Source: Rhodococcus yunnanensis NBRC 103083 (GTDB lineage: Bacteria; Actinomycetota; Actinomycetes; Mycobacteriales; Mycobacteriaceae). From it: a DNA stretch of 64,000 bases. Within the stretch, counting starts at the first letter, position 1. Each line of letters starts with the position of its first letter. A model generated the notes under the pieces. It made no database searches, had not been told where the DNA came from, and worked only from the letters and a program-made list of their open reading frames with translations. Shown here piece by piece: positions 18,525 through 26,286 of this stretch. The position numbers and the translations under genes are program-made. The DNA lies in assembly GCF_001895005.1 (NCBI RefSeq), contig NZ_BCXH01000002.1, forward strand, positions 310,001-374,000, in the 5' to 3' direction.

Positions 18525-20177
18525 TCATACGTCTGCGCCGTACTGGATACGTTGATAGGGCACGCTCAAGATCTCGCGGGTGATACGCACGTCGATGATC
18601 GTCGGGCCCGGCGCGCGAACGTATTCGGCCAGCGCTGAACGCAATTCGGCTACCGTCCGAACAGTGGCACCGCTCCCGCCGAGGGTCTTGCCGACCTCAC
18701 CCAGTTCAGGCGTGGAGATGACGGCGAGTTCGGGATCGAGGCCTTTGGCTTTGGCTTTGTGGTATTCGGCTCCGAGGCCTTCGTCGTTCATCACGACCAC
18801 CAATATGGGGAGGTCGTAGCGGCAGGCGGTCTCGAACTCCGACAGGTGCATCAGAAAGCTTGCATCACCTTCGACGACGAAGGTGGGCTTGCCTCCATGT
18901 GCGACCACGGTGCCGATGGTCAGCAAGGGAGCTTGCCCGATCGCTCCGAACATGCCGTAGTTGGAGGTGATGTCGCGTGATCTCTGGAACAGCATTGTGC
19001 CGAAGTCGGTTTGATGGCCACTTCCGAGAACCAAACCAATGTTTCCGGGCAGTTCGGCATCGATGGTAGCGATCGCTTCACGAGGATCGAGGAGGTTCGG
19101 CTCGCTGCGATAGTCGGCCGGGTCGAGCAGTGGGGCTGTGAGCCGGCCGCGCACGTCCGGGGTGTGAAATCCCTCGAGCTGAACGGATTTGCGTTCGAGT
19201 GCGCGCGTCAGAGCATCGAGTGCGGTGATCGCGTCGGCCTGCATGTAGCAGTCGGCGACTCGACCGTTACCCATCACCAGATGAGGTGCGGTGTCGAGTT
19301 GGATGAATTTCGCCTCCGGGAAGAGGTACCCGCTTTCGATCGTGTAATGGTTCAGGCTGGCTCCGACTGCGATGACGCAGTCCGCTTCCTGCAGCAGTTC
19401 CATCGCGAGTCTGCTACCGAACAATCCTGCAATTCCGACGTGGTAATCGCTGTCCGCACACAACCAGTTCTTGGCCTGCAGAGTGGTGGCCAACAGGGCC
19501 CCGGTACGACGCTGAAGGGCCAGGATCTCCTCACCCGCGTCGGCGCTGCGGGCACCGCGACCGGCGACGATGACGACCTTCTTGCTTTCCTCGATGATGG
19601 AGCACGCCTGCTCGACGAGGCTCGGATGCGGAAGAAGTTTGGCAGTCCGAAGCAGTTCGGTCGAGGGTATGTAGGGAGAGACGTCGTCGAATTCTTGTAG
19701 TTGCACATCGAACGGGGCGCTGATCATCACCGGTTTCTTCTCCGTGCGAGCCAGATAGAAAGCTCGCTGCACCACCTCCCGAGCGCTGTCGGCCTTGGTG
19801 ACTTGGAGGTATTCGCACTCGATGGCGGCGGCGAATCGTCGTTGGTCGAGGTATTGCACGGCATGCTCGTCGCCCAGCGGGGTCTCTCCGCAGAACGCGA
19901 CGAGCGGGATACGGGCCCTGCTCGCGACAACCATGGAGGTCGCCAGTTGTGCGACTCCGGGTCCGCTCGTCGTCGTGACGACGCCGGGCCTACCGGATGC
20001 ACGGGCAAACCCGTGCGCCATGCTCAGTCCTGCACCTTCGTGGCGTACCTCGTAGAGCGCTGTGCCGTGGTTCGCCAGCGCATTCATCCAGTGCATGTTC
20101 GCGTCGCCCATCATGCCGAACACGTCCGTGGTGCCTTCGGCGATGAACGCTTCGGCCAACGCTTCGTATACCTTCAT
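18525..20177 (-). CDS. thiamine-diphosphate-dependent enzyme (acetolactate synthase/decarboxylase-like)
   Basis: A 550-residue, three-domain ThDP enzyme. The activating Glu47 lies in EVRHEGAGLS, the central FAD- or nucleotide-type domain has VIVAGRGARSADAG, and the C-terminal cofactor motif runs from EGDASFLMHLSEFE to VVVMNDEGLG. It is the length of the large subunits of acetolactate synthase, benzoylformate decarboxylase and oxalyl-CoA decarboxylase. No regulatory small subunit is adjacent, so a catabolic 2-oxo-acid decarboxylase or lyase is more likely than branched-chain synthesis. Its ATG overlaps the stop of the LigJ-like gene (ATGA), so the two are coupled. Confidence 0.87.
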   Translation of the reverse strand: MKVYEALAEAFIAEGTTDVFGMMGDANMHWMNALANHGTALYEVRHEGAGLSMAHGFARASGRPGVVTTTSGPGVAQLATSMVVASRARIPLVAFCGETPLGDEHAVQYLDQRRFAAAIECEYLQVTKADSAREVVQRAFYLARTEKKPVMISAPFDVQLQEFDDVSPYIPSTELLRTAKLLPHPSLVEQACSIIEESKKVVIVAGRGARSADAGEEILALQRRTGALLATTLQAKNWLCADSDYHVGIAGLFGSRLAMELLQEADCVIAVGASLNHYTIESGYLFPEAKFIQLDTAPHLVMGNGRVADCYMQADAITALDALTRALERKSVQLEGFHTPDVRGRLTAPLLDPADYRSEPNLLDPREAIATIDAELPGNIGLVLGSGHQTDFGTMLFQRSRDITSNYGMFGAIGQAPLLTIGTVVAHGGKPTFVVEGDASFLMHLSEFETACRYDLPILVVVMNDEGLGAEYHKAKAKGLDPELAVISTPELGEVGKTLGGSGATVRTVAELRSALAEYVRAPGPTIIDVRITREILSVPYQRIQYGADV

Positions 20178-21232
20178 CGCACGACTCCTTCGTACTGCCC
20201 GGTGTTCGAGAGGTGTTGCGCCAGAAGAGGGAACACGGTCATCGCGTTTCCGCCGTAGATTGCTCGTCTGTCATCGTCGGGGATCGATTCGATGGCGTCC
20301 AGCAACGCCTTCGTGTCGTCGAAACGGTGTCCGGTTTCGGGGTCGACAGAGCGAACCGCGCCGATCATCTCCGAGGCGAACAGGATGTTCTTCGCTGGAA
20401 TGATGTCGGTGAGGAGTTCGAGTCCCCGCTTGTGATAGACGCACGTATCGAAGAAGACGTTGTCGAGCAGGGCTTCTTCGAGCGGCCGTCGACGTTGGTC
20501 TTGCATCATGCCGCGGTATCGACCCCAATGATAGGGGACGGCTCCGCCGCCGTGCGGCAGGATCAATCGCAGCGTGGGAAAGTCGTCGAACAGATCCGAT
20601 TGGCACAACTGCATGAAGGCTGCGGTGTCACCGTTGAGGTAGTGCGCGCAGGTTCCCTGGATAGCCGGATTTCGGGACATTGCGACATGAACCATTGCAG
20701 GAACGTCGAGTTCGACCAGCTTTTCGTAGAGCGGGTAGTAAACCTTGTCCGTCAAGGGCGGCGCCTGCCAGTACCCGTCCGATGGATCCGGGTTGAGCAA
20801 GCAGCCGACAAATCCTAGTTCCTCGACGCATCTTTCGAGTTCCTCCGCGGACCGTTGTATCGATTCCGCAAGAGCATCGCCTGGCGACTGCGGTAGCTGA
20901 CACACCCCGACGAAGCGGCCGGGGAACAATCTGCATACTCGCGCAATGAGGTCGTTGCTGATCTGCGACCAGGTCAAGCTGGTCTGCGCGTCTCCGTAGT
21001 GGTGTGCCATCTTTCCCGCGCCGGGCGAGAACAAGGTCAGGTCGGTGCCCCGCTCTTGTTGCAGCTTCAGCTGCCCGTTTTCTATCGCCGCCCGGATGTC
21101 GTCGTCGTCTATCTCCAACGAGTCGGACGAGACACGGGCTCCCGTTGCTTCGAACGCCGAGATCTGGCGTTCGCGCCATTCTCCGAGAGCCTTTGGGGCG
21201 GTGGTGAAGTGGCCGTGACAGTCGATGATCAT
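20174..21232 (-). CDS. ligJ: 4-oxalomesaconate hydratase (LigJ-like)
   Basis: A 352-residue amidohydrolase-fold hydratase that closely follows the Sphingobium LigJ sequence as I remember it: IIDCHGHFTTAPKALGEWR at the start, then QLKLQQERGTDLTLFSP, HYLNGDTAAFMQLC, ILPHGGGAVPYHWGRYRG and NVFFDTCVYHKRGLELL. LigJ hydrates 4-oxalomesaconate in the protocatechuate 4,5-cleavage and gallate routes to 4-carboxy-4-hydroxy-2-oxoadipate, which an aldolase then splits. The next enzyme gene upstream encodes an HpcH/HpaI-type aldolase. No 4,5-dioxygenase or PDC dehydrogenase gene is in the window, so the true substrate may be a relative. Confidence 0.88.
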   Translation of the reverse strand: MIIDCHGHFTTAPKALGEWRERQISAFEATGARVSSDSLEIDDDDIRAAIENGQLKLQQERGTDLTLFSPGAGKMAHHYGDAQTSLTWSQISNDLIARVCRLFPGRFVGVCQLPQSPGDALAESIQRSAEELERCVEELGFVGCLLNPDPSDGYWQAPPLTDKVYYPLYEKLVELDVPAMVHVAMSRNPAIQGTCAHYLNGDTAAFMQLCQSDLFDDFPTLRLILPHGGGAVPYHWGRYRGMMQDQRRRPLEEALLDNVFFDTCVYHKRGLELLTDIIPAKNILFASEMIGAVRSVDPETGHRFDDTKALLDAIESIPDDDRRAIYGGNAMTVFPLLAQHLSNTGQYEGVVR

Positions 21233-21257
21233 GAAGTGTTCTCCAATAGTGTGGGTG

Positions 21258-22112
21258 TCAGGCGCGGCCGGTGAGTGTGCGTCCGAGATCGAGGCCCGGG
21301 TAGCTACGCACCGGTGCCGACATGAGGAAGCGGTAACCGTCGGCGAGTACCTGTTCGACGTTCCTGGACGTCACGTGCGGATGACCGACCACGACGTCGT
21401 GTTCGTGGCAGATATCGACGATTCGGCGCCGGGCATCGTCGAGCAACGGGTGCTCGAGTTGGCGCGGTATGCCCAGCTCCTGGCTGAGATCTCCTTCGCC
21501 GATGAGCACGAGTCCGATACCAGGAACCTGGGTGAGGATATCGGGCAGGTTCTCGATGCCGAGTTGGTCTTCGATCTGGATGACCACGAGAATTTCTCCG
21601 TCCGATGCCAGCGGCCACACGTCGGCCTTGGCGTAGTACTCGTCGTTCGACAAGCCCCAATAGCGTGCCGCGGCAGCGGGTGCGTCGCCGCGAATTCCTG
21701 GCGGGTCGTAGCGATCGACATCCGGCAGTCTCGGGTATCGGCATGCCGACACGGCATTACGAGCTTCTTCGACTCGGCTGATGTGTGGCCAGACAATTCC
21801 GTACGCACCGAGGTCGAGTGCTTGCTTGGCATGCCACTGCCCCTGCTCGCCGCCGTTGACCGGCACTCGAACGAGAGGAGTGGGCGCCGGGGCGAGTGTG
21901 TCGGATTCGAAGACACGGCGGCGATTCAGCAGATACTGGAGGCTGTCGCGCAATGTCGTTGCATCCCAGGGCTTGTGCTCGGACTCGAAAACCAAACCGT
22001 CGTAGTCCGATTGCGCGAAGTCCAACGCTGCGGCGGGTTCGGGTGCGGCGAACGCGGCGAACGCGTGCTGGGCGGTTTCGAGCGCACCGATGACGGTGTT
22101 CAATCGTGCCAT
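21258..22112 (-). CDS. HpcH/HpaI-family aldolase
   Basis: A 284-residue class II pyruvate aldolase-like protein, with GEQGQWHAKQALDLGAYGIVW and VVIQIEDQLGIENL. Glu and Asp metal ligands lie in the IQIEDQ region and in GEGDLSQELG. Relatives cleave 4-hydroxy-2-oxo acids to pyruvate plus an aldehyde or oxo acid, or split citryl-type CoA esters. Directly before the LigJ-like hydratase gene it most likely cleaves that enzyme's product. The gap to the SRPBCC gene upstream is only 3 bases. Confidence 0.85.
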   Translation of the reverse strand: MARLNTVIGALETAQHAFAAFAAPEPAAALDFAQSDYDGLVFESEHKPWDATTLRDSLQYLLNRRRVFESDTLAPAPTPLVRVPVNGGEQGQWHAKQALDLGAYGIVWPHISRVEEARNAVSACRYPRLPDVDRYDPPGIRGDAPAAAARYWGLSNDEYYAKADVWPLASDGEILVVIQIEDQLGIENLPDILTQVPGIGLVLIGEGDLSQELGIPRQLEHPLLDDARRRIVDICHEHDVVVGHPHVTSRNVEQVLADGYRFLMSAPVRSYPGLDLGRTLTGRA

Positions 22113-22115
22113 TTC

Positions 22116-22739
22116 TTACTTCACTCCACTTCGGTTGGCCTGTCGTCGGCGCGCTGTCTCCCGCCACCACGCGCGCACCCGTTGCCATACGGTTGTGCGG
22201 GCGACAACGGTGTTGCCGCCGGGCACCGAAAGACGTTGCGCTTCAAGCGCCGAATGGGCGTCAGCGGTATCGGTGGCGGTGTCGGCGGTGGCAGTGCAGC
22301 GGCGGACGAGTTCATCGGAGAAGTCCTTCATCATGCGCGAGACGACGACACCTGCCCCTGCTTCGATGAGCGCGGCAAGTTTGCCAGCGAGGTCGACCTC
22401 GCCCGACACTCGCAGCCGAGTGCCGGACATCTCCTCGTCCTTCTCGATCGAAAAGATCGCATGTGCACTGAAGCGGGTGGCGCCCTGTCCATCTCGTCCG
22501 CGGGCAGAAAGGCGCCCCTGCTGCTCGGGTTCGTCCAGATCCAGGTTCATGCGAGCCCCGAATCGCACCCGAAGGGCACTGAATTTCACCACCAGCGTGC
22601 CGTCGAAGGAACCGTCGTCGTGGAACTCGCCCAGTTCGGCGCCGTTGATGCACGTCACCACTTCTGTTGGATCCGAGATCACTGCCCACACGCGTTCCGG
22701 TGACGCAGGTACAAAGATCTCTTCGTCGATGGATATCAC
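22116..22739 (-). CDS. CoxG-like SRPBCC-fold protein
   Basis: A 207-residue protein. Residues about 1-150 form a START/SRPBCC lipid- or ligand-binding fold of the CoxG type (FVPASPERVWAVISDPTEVV, then GEVDLAGKLAALIEAGAGVV). A basic, Arg-rich tail (VWQRVRAWWRETARRRQ) could be an amphipathic membrane-binding helix. GTG 22739 has AAGGA 7 bases upstream; the frame extends 60 codons further but without a ribosome site. It is the first gene of the operon. In the CO dehydrogenase locus CoxG tethers the enzyme to the membrane; here the role is unknown. Confidence 0.82.
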   Translation of the reverse strand: MISIDEEIFVPASPERVWAVISDPTEVVTCINGAELGEFHDDGSFDGTLVVKFSALRVRFGARMNLDLDEPEQQGRLSARGRDGQGATRFSAHAIFSIEKDEEMSGTRLRVSGEVDLAGKLAALIEAGAGVVVSRMMKDFSDELVRRCTATADTATDTADAHSALEAQRLSVPGGNTVVARTTVWQRVRAWWRETARRRQANRSGVK

Positions 22740-22908
22740 TGGTACGTCCTTGCCTTGCCGATCGTGAAACAGCCTCTGCAGAGTGCTGCGGTTCCCAGGA
22801 AGTCGCGGGTTGTGGTGAGAGCGGGCTACGACTCCATGGGCGACGCCGATCGAGATCGACCGGTTGCACGCGCTCGCCGATTCAACATCCACTCGACTGC
22901 AACACAGA

Positions 22909-22924
22909 TTGTTTAACAACTTTG
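22909..22924. promoter_or_regulatory. TTGT-N3-ACAA operator candidate (left)
   Basis: TTGTTTAACAACTTTG contains the palindrome TTGT-TTA-ACAA (22909-22919), the pattern bound by many FCD-type GntR regulators. Fourteen of its 16 bases are symmetrical or shared with the right-hand copy, and its start is exactly 105 bp from that copy. It lies 170 bases upstream of the CoxG-like start. The GntR protein encoded at 29325-30020 is the likely binder. Confidence 0.6.
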
Positions 22925-23013
22925 CTCGACGCAGCGTAACAGCGGATCATCGTAGGCGGCAAGAGGCTGGCTGAACGAGTGCATCGCGTCGACAGTTCGG
23001 AACCGCGTCCCAG

Positions 23014-23029
23014 TTGTTCAACAACTTTG
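23014..23029. promoter_or_regulatory. TTGT-N3-ACAA operator candidate (right)
   Basis: TTGTTCAACAACTTTG differs from the left copy in one base. It includes a perfect 6-bp-arm palindrome, GTTGTT-C-AACAAC (23013-23025). It lies about 270 bases upstream of the plus-strand decarboxylase-like gene. The 105-bp offset equals ten helical turns, so both sites face the same side of the DNA, which would allow looping. Confidence 0.62.
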
Positions 23030-23298
23030 GTTGGGTCACTGATCGACGGCGTACTTGTACCGAGCCGAGGCGGCGACCAGCGCTTTGCTGCGATGAACGA
23101 AGCAAAAGAAGACCGATTGTTGGACGATCTGGCTTTCAAAGCGGAAGTAAATCGTGATTTGCGCCCTATTTCGACTCAGAACGTTGTACAGTTCTGTTGT
23201 TCGCATCGTCACATCCACCCGCTGATGGGTCGCACGCCACAGTGCATCGCACAGGCGCCCGCTCCCCCGGGTTCGGACGCACAGAGGAGTCCATCTTT

Positions 23299-24204
23299 AT
23301 GAGCACCCCGTTGTCTATCGCCGCAAAGTCCTACCCCCACACGGCATTTCTGACCGATCCGGATTTCACCGCCGAAGGTCGCCGCGTCGAACTCGCGGCA
23401 TCGGATCCGATCTACAAAGCCTTCGCGCCCATGGTGCGTGAGCTCGCGTACGACGTCAGCGAGCTTGCAATCGCGACGTTCCTCCAAGCACACGAGGCCG
23501 GCGCACCGATCACGCTGCTTCCCATCGTGCTCAGCGGCGACTTCCACCATCACTCGCTGACACGGTGGCCGGGGTCGACCGAAATCGATCCGGCAGACCT
23601 GGCAGGTAAGCGAGTGGGAGTCCGCGCCTACAGTCAGACGACTGGGCTGTGGGTTCGCGGCATCCTGCACGAGGAATTCGGCGTCGATGCCAAGGACGTC
23701 ACGTGGGTCACCACCGAAGAACCCCACGTCCAGAGCTACGTCGAACCCGACAACGTCGAACGCACAACCGGCAAGGTCCTCGAAGTGCTCGAACGCGGCG
23801 ACGTCGCCGCCGCAGTGCTCGGCCCACCGGCGCTGGACGGTGCGCAGGGGCCTCTTGTCCCTATCATCCCGAATTGGCGCGAGGCAGAGGAAGCCTGGGG
23901 CCGCAGGCACAACACGGTGCCGATCAACCACATGCTCACCGTGCGCCGAGACCTACTCGACCGCGAACCCGAAACCGTCGCCGCGCTGTACGCCGCCTTC
24001 GGCGCCGAGATCGACAAGCGCCGTGCATCCGAAACCGACCCAGGGCCTCGCGTACGCGCCCTACGCTTCGGAATTTCCGACGAACTCGTTGCAGGTCTGC
24101 AGGTGGCAATCGATTATGCGTTGCAGCAGAAAATCATTCGCACGCCCGTGACTGTGCCTGAACTGCTCGCCGACTTCACCGAAGCACTAGGCGACAACGG
24201 CTGA
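23299..24204 (+). CDS. 4,5-dihydroxyphthalate-decarboxylase-like protein (paralogue 3)
   Basis: A 301-residue paralogue of the proteins encoded at 16590-17570 and 17603-18484, with AYDVSELAIATFLQA, ITLLPIVLSGDFHHHS and KRVGVRAYSQTTGLWVRGIL. GAGGAG lies 9 bases before ATG 23299; longer starts would run into the promoter region. It begins the rightward operon that continues with an amidohydrolase and the ABC importer. No signal peptide, which argues for an enzyme and not the importer's binding protein; a separate lipoprotein gene fills that role. Confidence 0.82.
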   Translation: MSTPLSIAAKSYPHTAFLTDPDFTAEGRRVELAASDPIYKAFAPMVRELAYDVSELAIATFLQAHEAGAPITLLPIVLSGDFHHHSLTRWPGSTEIDPADLAGKRVGVRAYSQTTGLWVRGILHEEFGVDAKDVTWVTTEEPHVQSYVEPDNVERTTGKVLEVLERGDVAAAVLGPPALDGAQGPLVPIIPNWREAEEAWGRRHNTVPINHMLTVRRDLLDREPETVAALYAAFGAEIDKRRASETDPGPRVRALRFGISDELVAGLQVAIDYALQQKIIRTPVTVPELLADFTEALGDNG

Positions 24205-24260
24205 CGAACTGCCGTCGATGCCACTCCCCCACCCCGCCACCGATCAGCCGTAAGGTACCT

Positions 24261-25145
24261 ATGTTCACCGTCGACACGCACACTCACATCATTTCTCCCG
24301 ACACCGACACCTACCCCGCGTCACCCCTCGGGGGGCATCGGTCGAACTGGTCTCAGGAGCGCCCCAACGACATCGATGGCCTCCTACGCGAAGCCGATGC
24401 AGCCGAGATAGATCATCTCGTCGTCGTACAGGCCTCCACCGTCTACGGATTCGACAACAGTTATGTGGCCGACGAACTCGCGCGGCACCCCGATCGCCTC
24501 AGCGGAGTGTGCTCAGTGGACTTCCTGTCGCCCACGGTGGTCGATGACCTGAACTACTGGGTCGGCGAACGCGGATTCTCCGGAGTGAGAATCCGCGCCG
24601 CCGACGGCACGACCACGGTGCCGACCCCCGGCCGCGGACTCTACGACGAGCGGATGGCACCGGTATGGCAGTTCCTGTCCGATCAGCGCGTGCCGGTCTG
24701 CATCCAGATGCACGCTCAACACGCTCCGATCCTTGCCCACCTGTTGCAGCAGTACACAGGACTCACTGCAATTCTCGATCACGCCGGACGGCCACAGCTG
24801 GGCGAGGAGGAGACGCCATACCCCAGCGCTCCTGGCCTCCCCGACTTGGCCGCCACCGATCGGGTCTATGTCAAGCTCACTCCGCCTGCGATTCTCCGTG
24901 CTCAGCGTGAAACCGGCTCGGCGGCAGTGATCGTAAAGAAGCTCGTCGATCAGTTCGGCCCTGCGCACGTGATGTGGGGTTCGAACTTTCCTGCATCGGA
25001 CGGTTCACTGTCCGACCTCGAAGCGCTGATCCGGACGCAGCTGCCGGAGCTGGATTCGACGGAACACGAGCAGATTGCCGGCGGCACGGCCCGATGGCTC
25101 TACAACCTCGTCGGCAGCGACGCCACAGCGTCGAGGGAGCACTGA
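24261..25145 (+). CDS. amidohydrolase-2 family protein (paralogue)
   Basis: A 294-residue TIM-barrel protein, paralogous to the last gene of the divergent operon (15686-16558): both share TVDTHTHIISPD or IDTHCHIISDD openings, VVQASTVYGFDNSYV or VQATTAYGYDNSYV, and a WGSNFP or WGSNLP end motif with Asn where most relatives have Asp. Metal ligands His7 and His9 are present. One paralogue on each side of a divergent promoter, each beside decarboxylase-like genes, suggests duplication of a two-gene module. Confidence 0.85.
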   Translation: MFTVDTHTHIISPDTDTYPASPLGGHRSNWSQERPNDIDGLLREADAAEIDHLVVVQASTVYGFDNSYVADELARHPDRLSGVCSVDFLSPTVVDDLNYWVGERGFSGVRIRAADGTTTVPTPGRGLYDERMAPVWQFLSDQRVPVCIQMHAQHAPILAHLLQQYTGLTAILDHAGRPQLGEEETPYPSAPGLPDLAATDRVYVKLTPPAILRAQRETGSAAVIVKKLVDQFGPAHVMWGSNFPASDGSLSDLEALIRTQLPELDSTEHEQIAGGTARWLYNLVGSDATASREH

Positions 25146-25150
25146 TCATC

Positions 25151-26215
25151 ATGCGATGTCCATGGCGCACAACACTGGCCCTGTGCGTCAGCGCAGCAGC
25201 CGCCGTAGCCCTCACCGCGTGCAGCGGTCCTCCACCCGTGCCGAACGCCACGAACGTCGACGAACTCTACGAAGCGGCGAAGACAGAAGGCCAGGTGATC
25301 TGGTACGCACCGAAACCCGAGGCCCAGATGCGGCCTGCCATCGAGGCGTTCGAGCAGAAGTACCCCGGCATCGAGGTGCGATACACCAACAAGAAGGCTC
25401 CCGATCTCGTCACCCAGCTCAACGTGGAGCAGGCAGCGAACCGTGTATCGTTCGACGTTTCGAATGCCGGTGGCCTCACCGTCGTACCGTCGGAATCGTT
25501 GGCTGCACCGGTGGATTGGGCCGCCTACGGCGTTCCGGAGGACCAGATCTTCGACGACAATTTCGTCTACATCTGGGCAACACCGAAAGTGTGGGCATAC
25601 AACACCGCCACCGTCGCACCGGAGGACGTGCCGACGAGTTGGGACGACCTCCTCGATCCGCGCTGGGGTGGAGGCAAACTGGCAGTCGAGTCACGTGGCT
25701 CGTTCATGACCGTGTGGGCACAGGCACCGGAGTACAGCACCGAAGCCGGCCTCGAGTTCACCTCCGAACTGGCCGAACTCAACCCTCACTACACGGAGAA
25801 CACCACCCAGTCTCATACGCTGATTGCTTCCGGCCAAACCCCTGTCGGCACCGATCTCGCGAATCTCGTTCTGCAAGAGCAGGACAAGGGCGCACCTATC
25901 GCCGTCGCCCCGGTCGGACCCACCAACGCCAACAAGTTCTATGTCTTCGCTGCCAACGGTGCCCCGCATCCCGCGGCCGGACGGCTGCTCACCGCCTTCC
26001 TCGCCTCGGAAGACGGACAAGCCGCCTTGGTCGATACCTACAACTCGATCATTCCCACCGACACCGACTGCTCCCAAGCGGCCAGCAATCGCGTGATCGG
26101 CACCCTGTGCGACGCCGGAATCGAATGGTACAGCGAGACCGATATCAGTCAATACCAGAAGTTTTCGGACTTCTATCCCCAAGTCGAAGAGTCCCTGGGC
26201 ACCGACGTCAACTGA
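25151..26215 (+). CDS. ABC transporter solute-binding lipoprotein (Fbp/PBP2 type)
   Basis: A 354-residue extracytoplasmic binding protein. A signal peptide ends in the lipobox LTAC (Cys24), so the mature protein is membrane-anchored. The body resembles family-1 binding proteins for ferric iron, thiamine or phosphonates (EGQVIWYAPKPEAQMRPAIE, then VWAYNTATVAPEDVPTSWDD). The tyrosine pair typical of iron binders is not clear, so the ligand could be an organic anion such as the pathway substrate. It starts 5 bases after the amidohydrolase stop. Confidence 0.87.
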   Translation: MRCPWRTTLALCVSAAAAVALTACSGPPPVPNATNVDELYEAAKTEGQVIWYAPKPEAQMRPAIEAFEQKYPGIEVRYTNKKAPDLVTQLNVEQAANRVSFDVSNAGGLTVVPSESLAAPVDWAAYGVPEDQIFDDNFVYIWATPKVWAYNTATVAPEDVPTSWDDLLDPRWGGGKLAVESRGSFMTVWAQAPEYSTEAGLEFTSELAELNPHYTENTTQSHTLIASGQTPVGTDLANLVLQEQDKGAPIAVAPVGPTNANKFYVFAANGAPHPAAGRLLTAFLASEDGQAALVDTYNSIIPTDTDCSQAASNRVIGTLCDAGIEWYSETDISQYQKFSDFYPQVEESLGTDVN

Positions 26216-26286
26216 CGGCTACGGCCCTCCTTCCCCTGCCTCGCTCGGACAGTGGACCCATCAACTCACCCCTGGAGACTTCAGCG

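Larger units (their letters stand above)
22740..23298. promoter_or_regulatory. divergent promoter region of the catabolic locus
   Basis: This 559-base gene-free region separates the minus-strand seven-gene operon from the plus-strand decarboxylase/ABC operon. It is richer in A and T than its surroundings. It holds two near-identical palindromes (22909-22924 and 23014-23029) and a further TTGT-rich stretch near 23184-23200. No convincing small ORF with a ribosome site was found in it. Confidence 0.7.
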
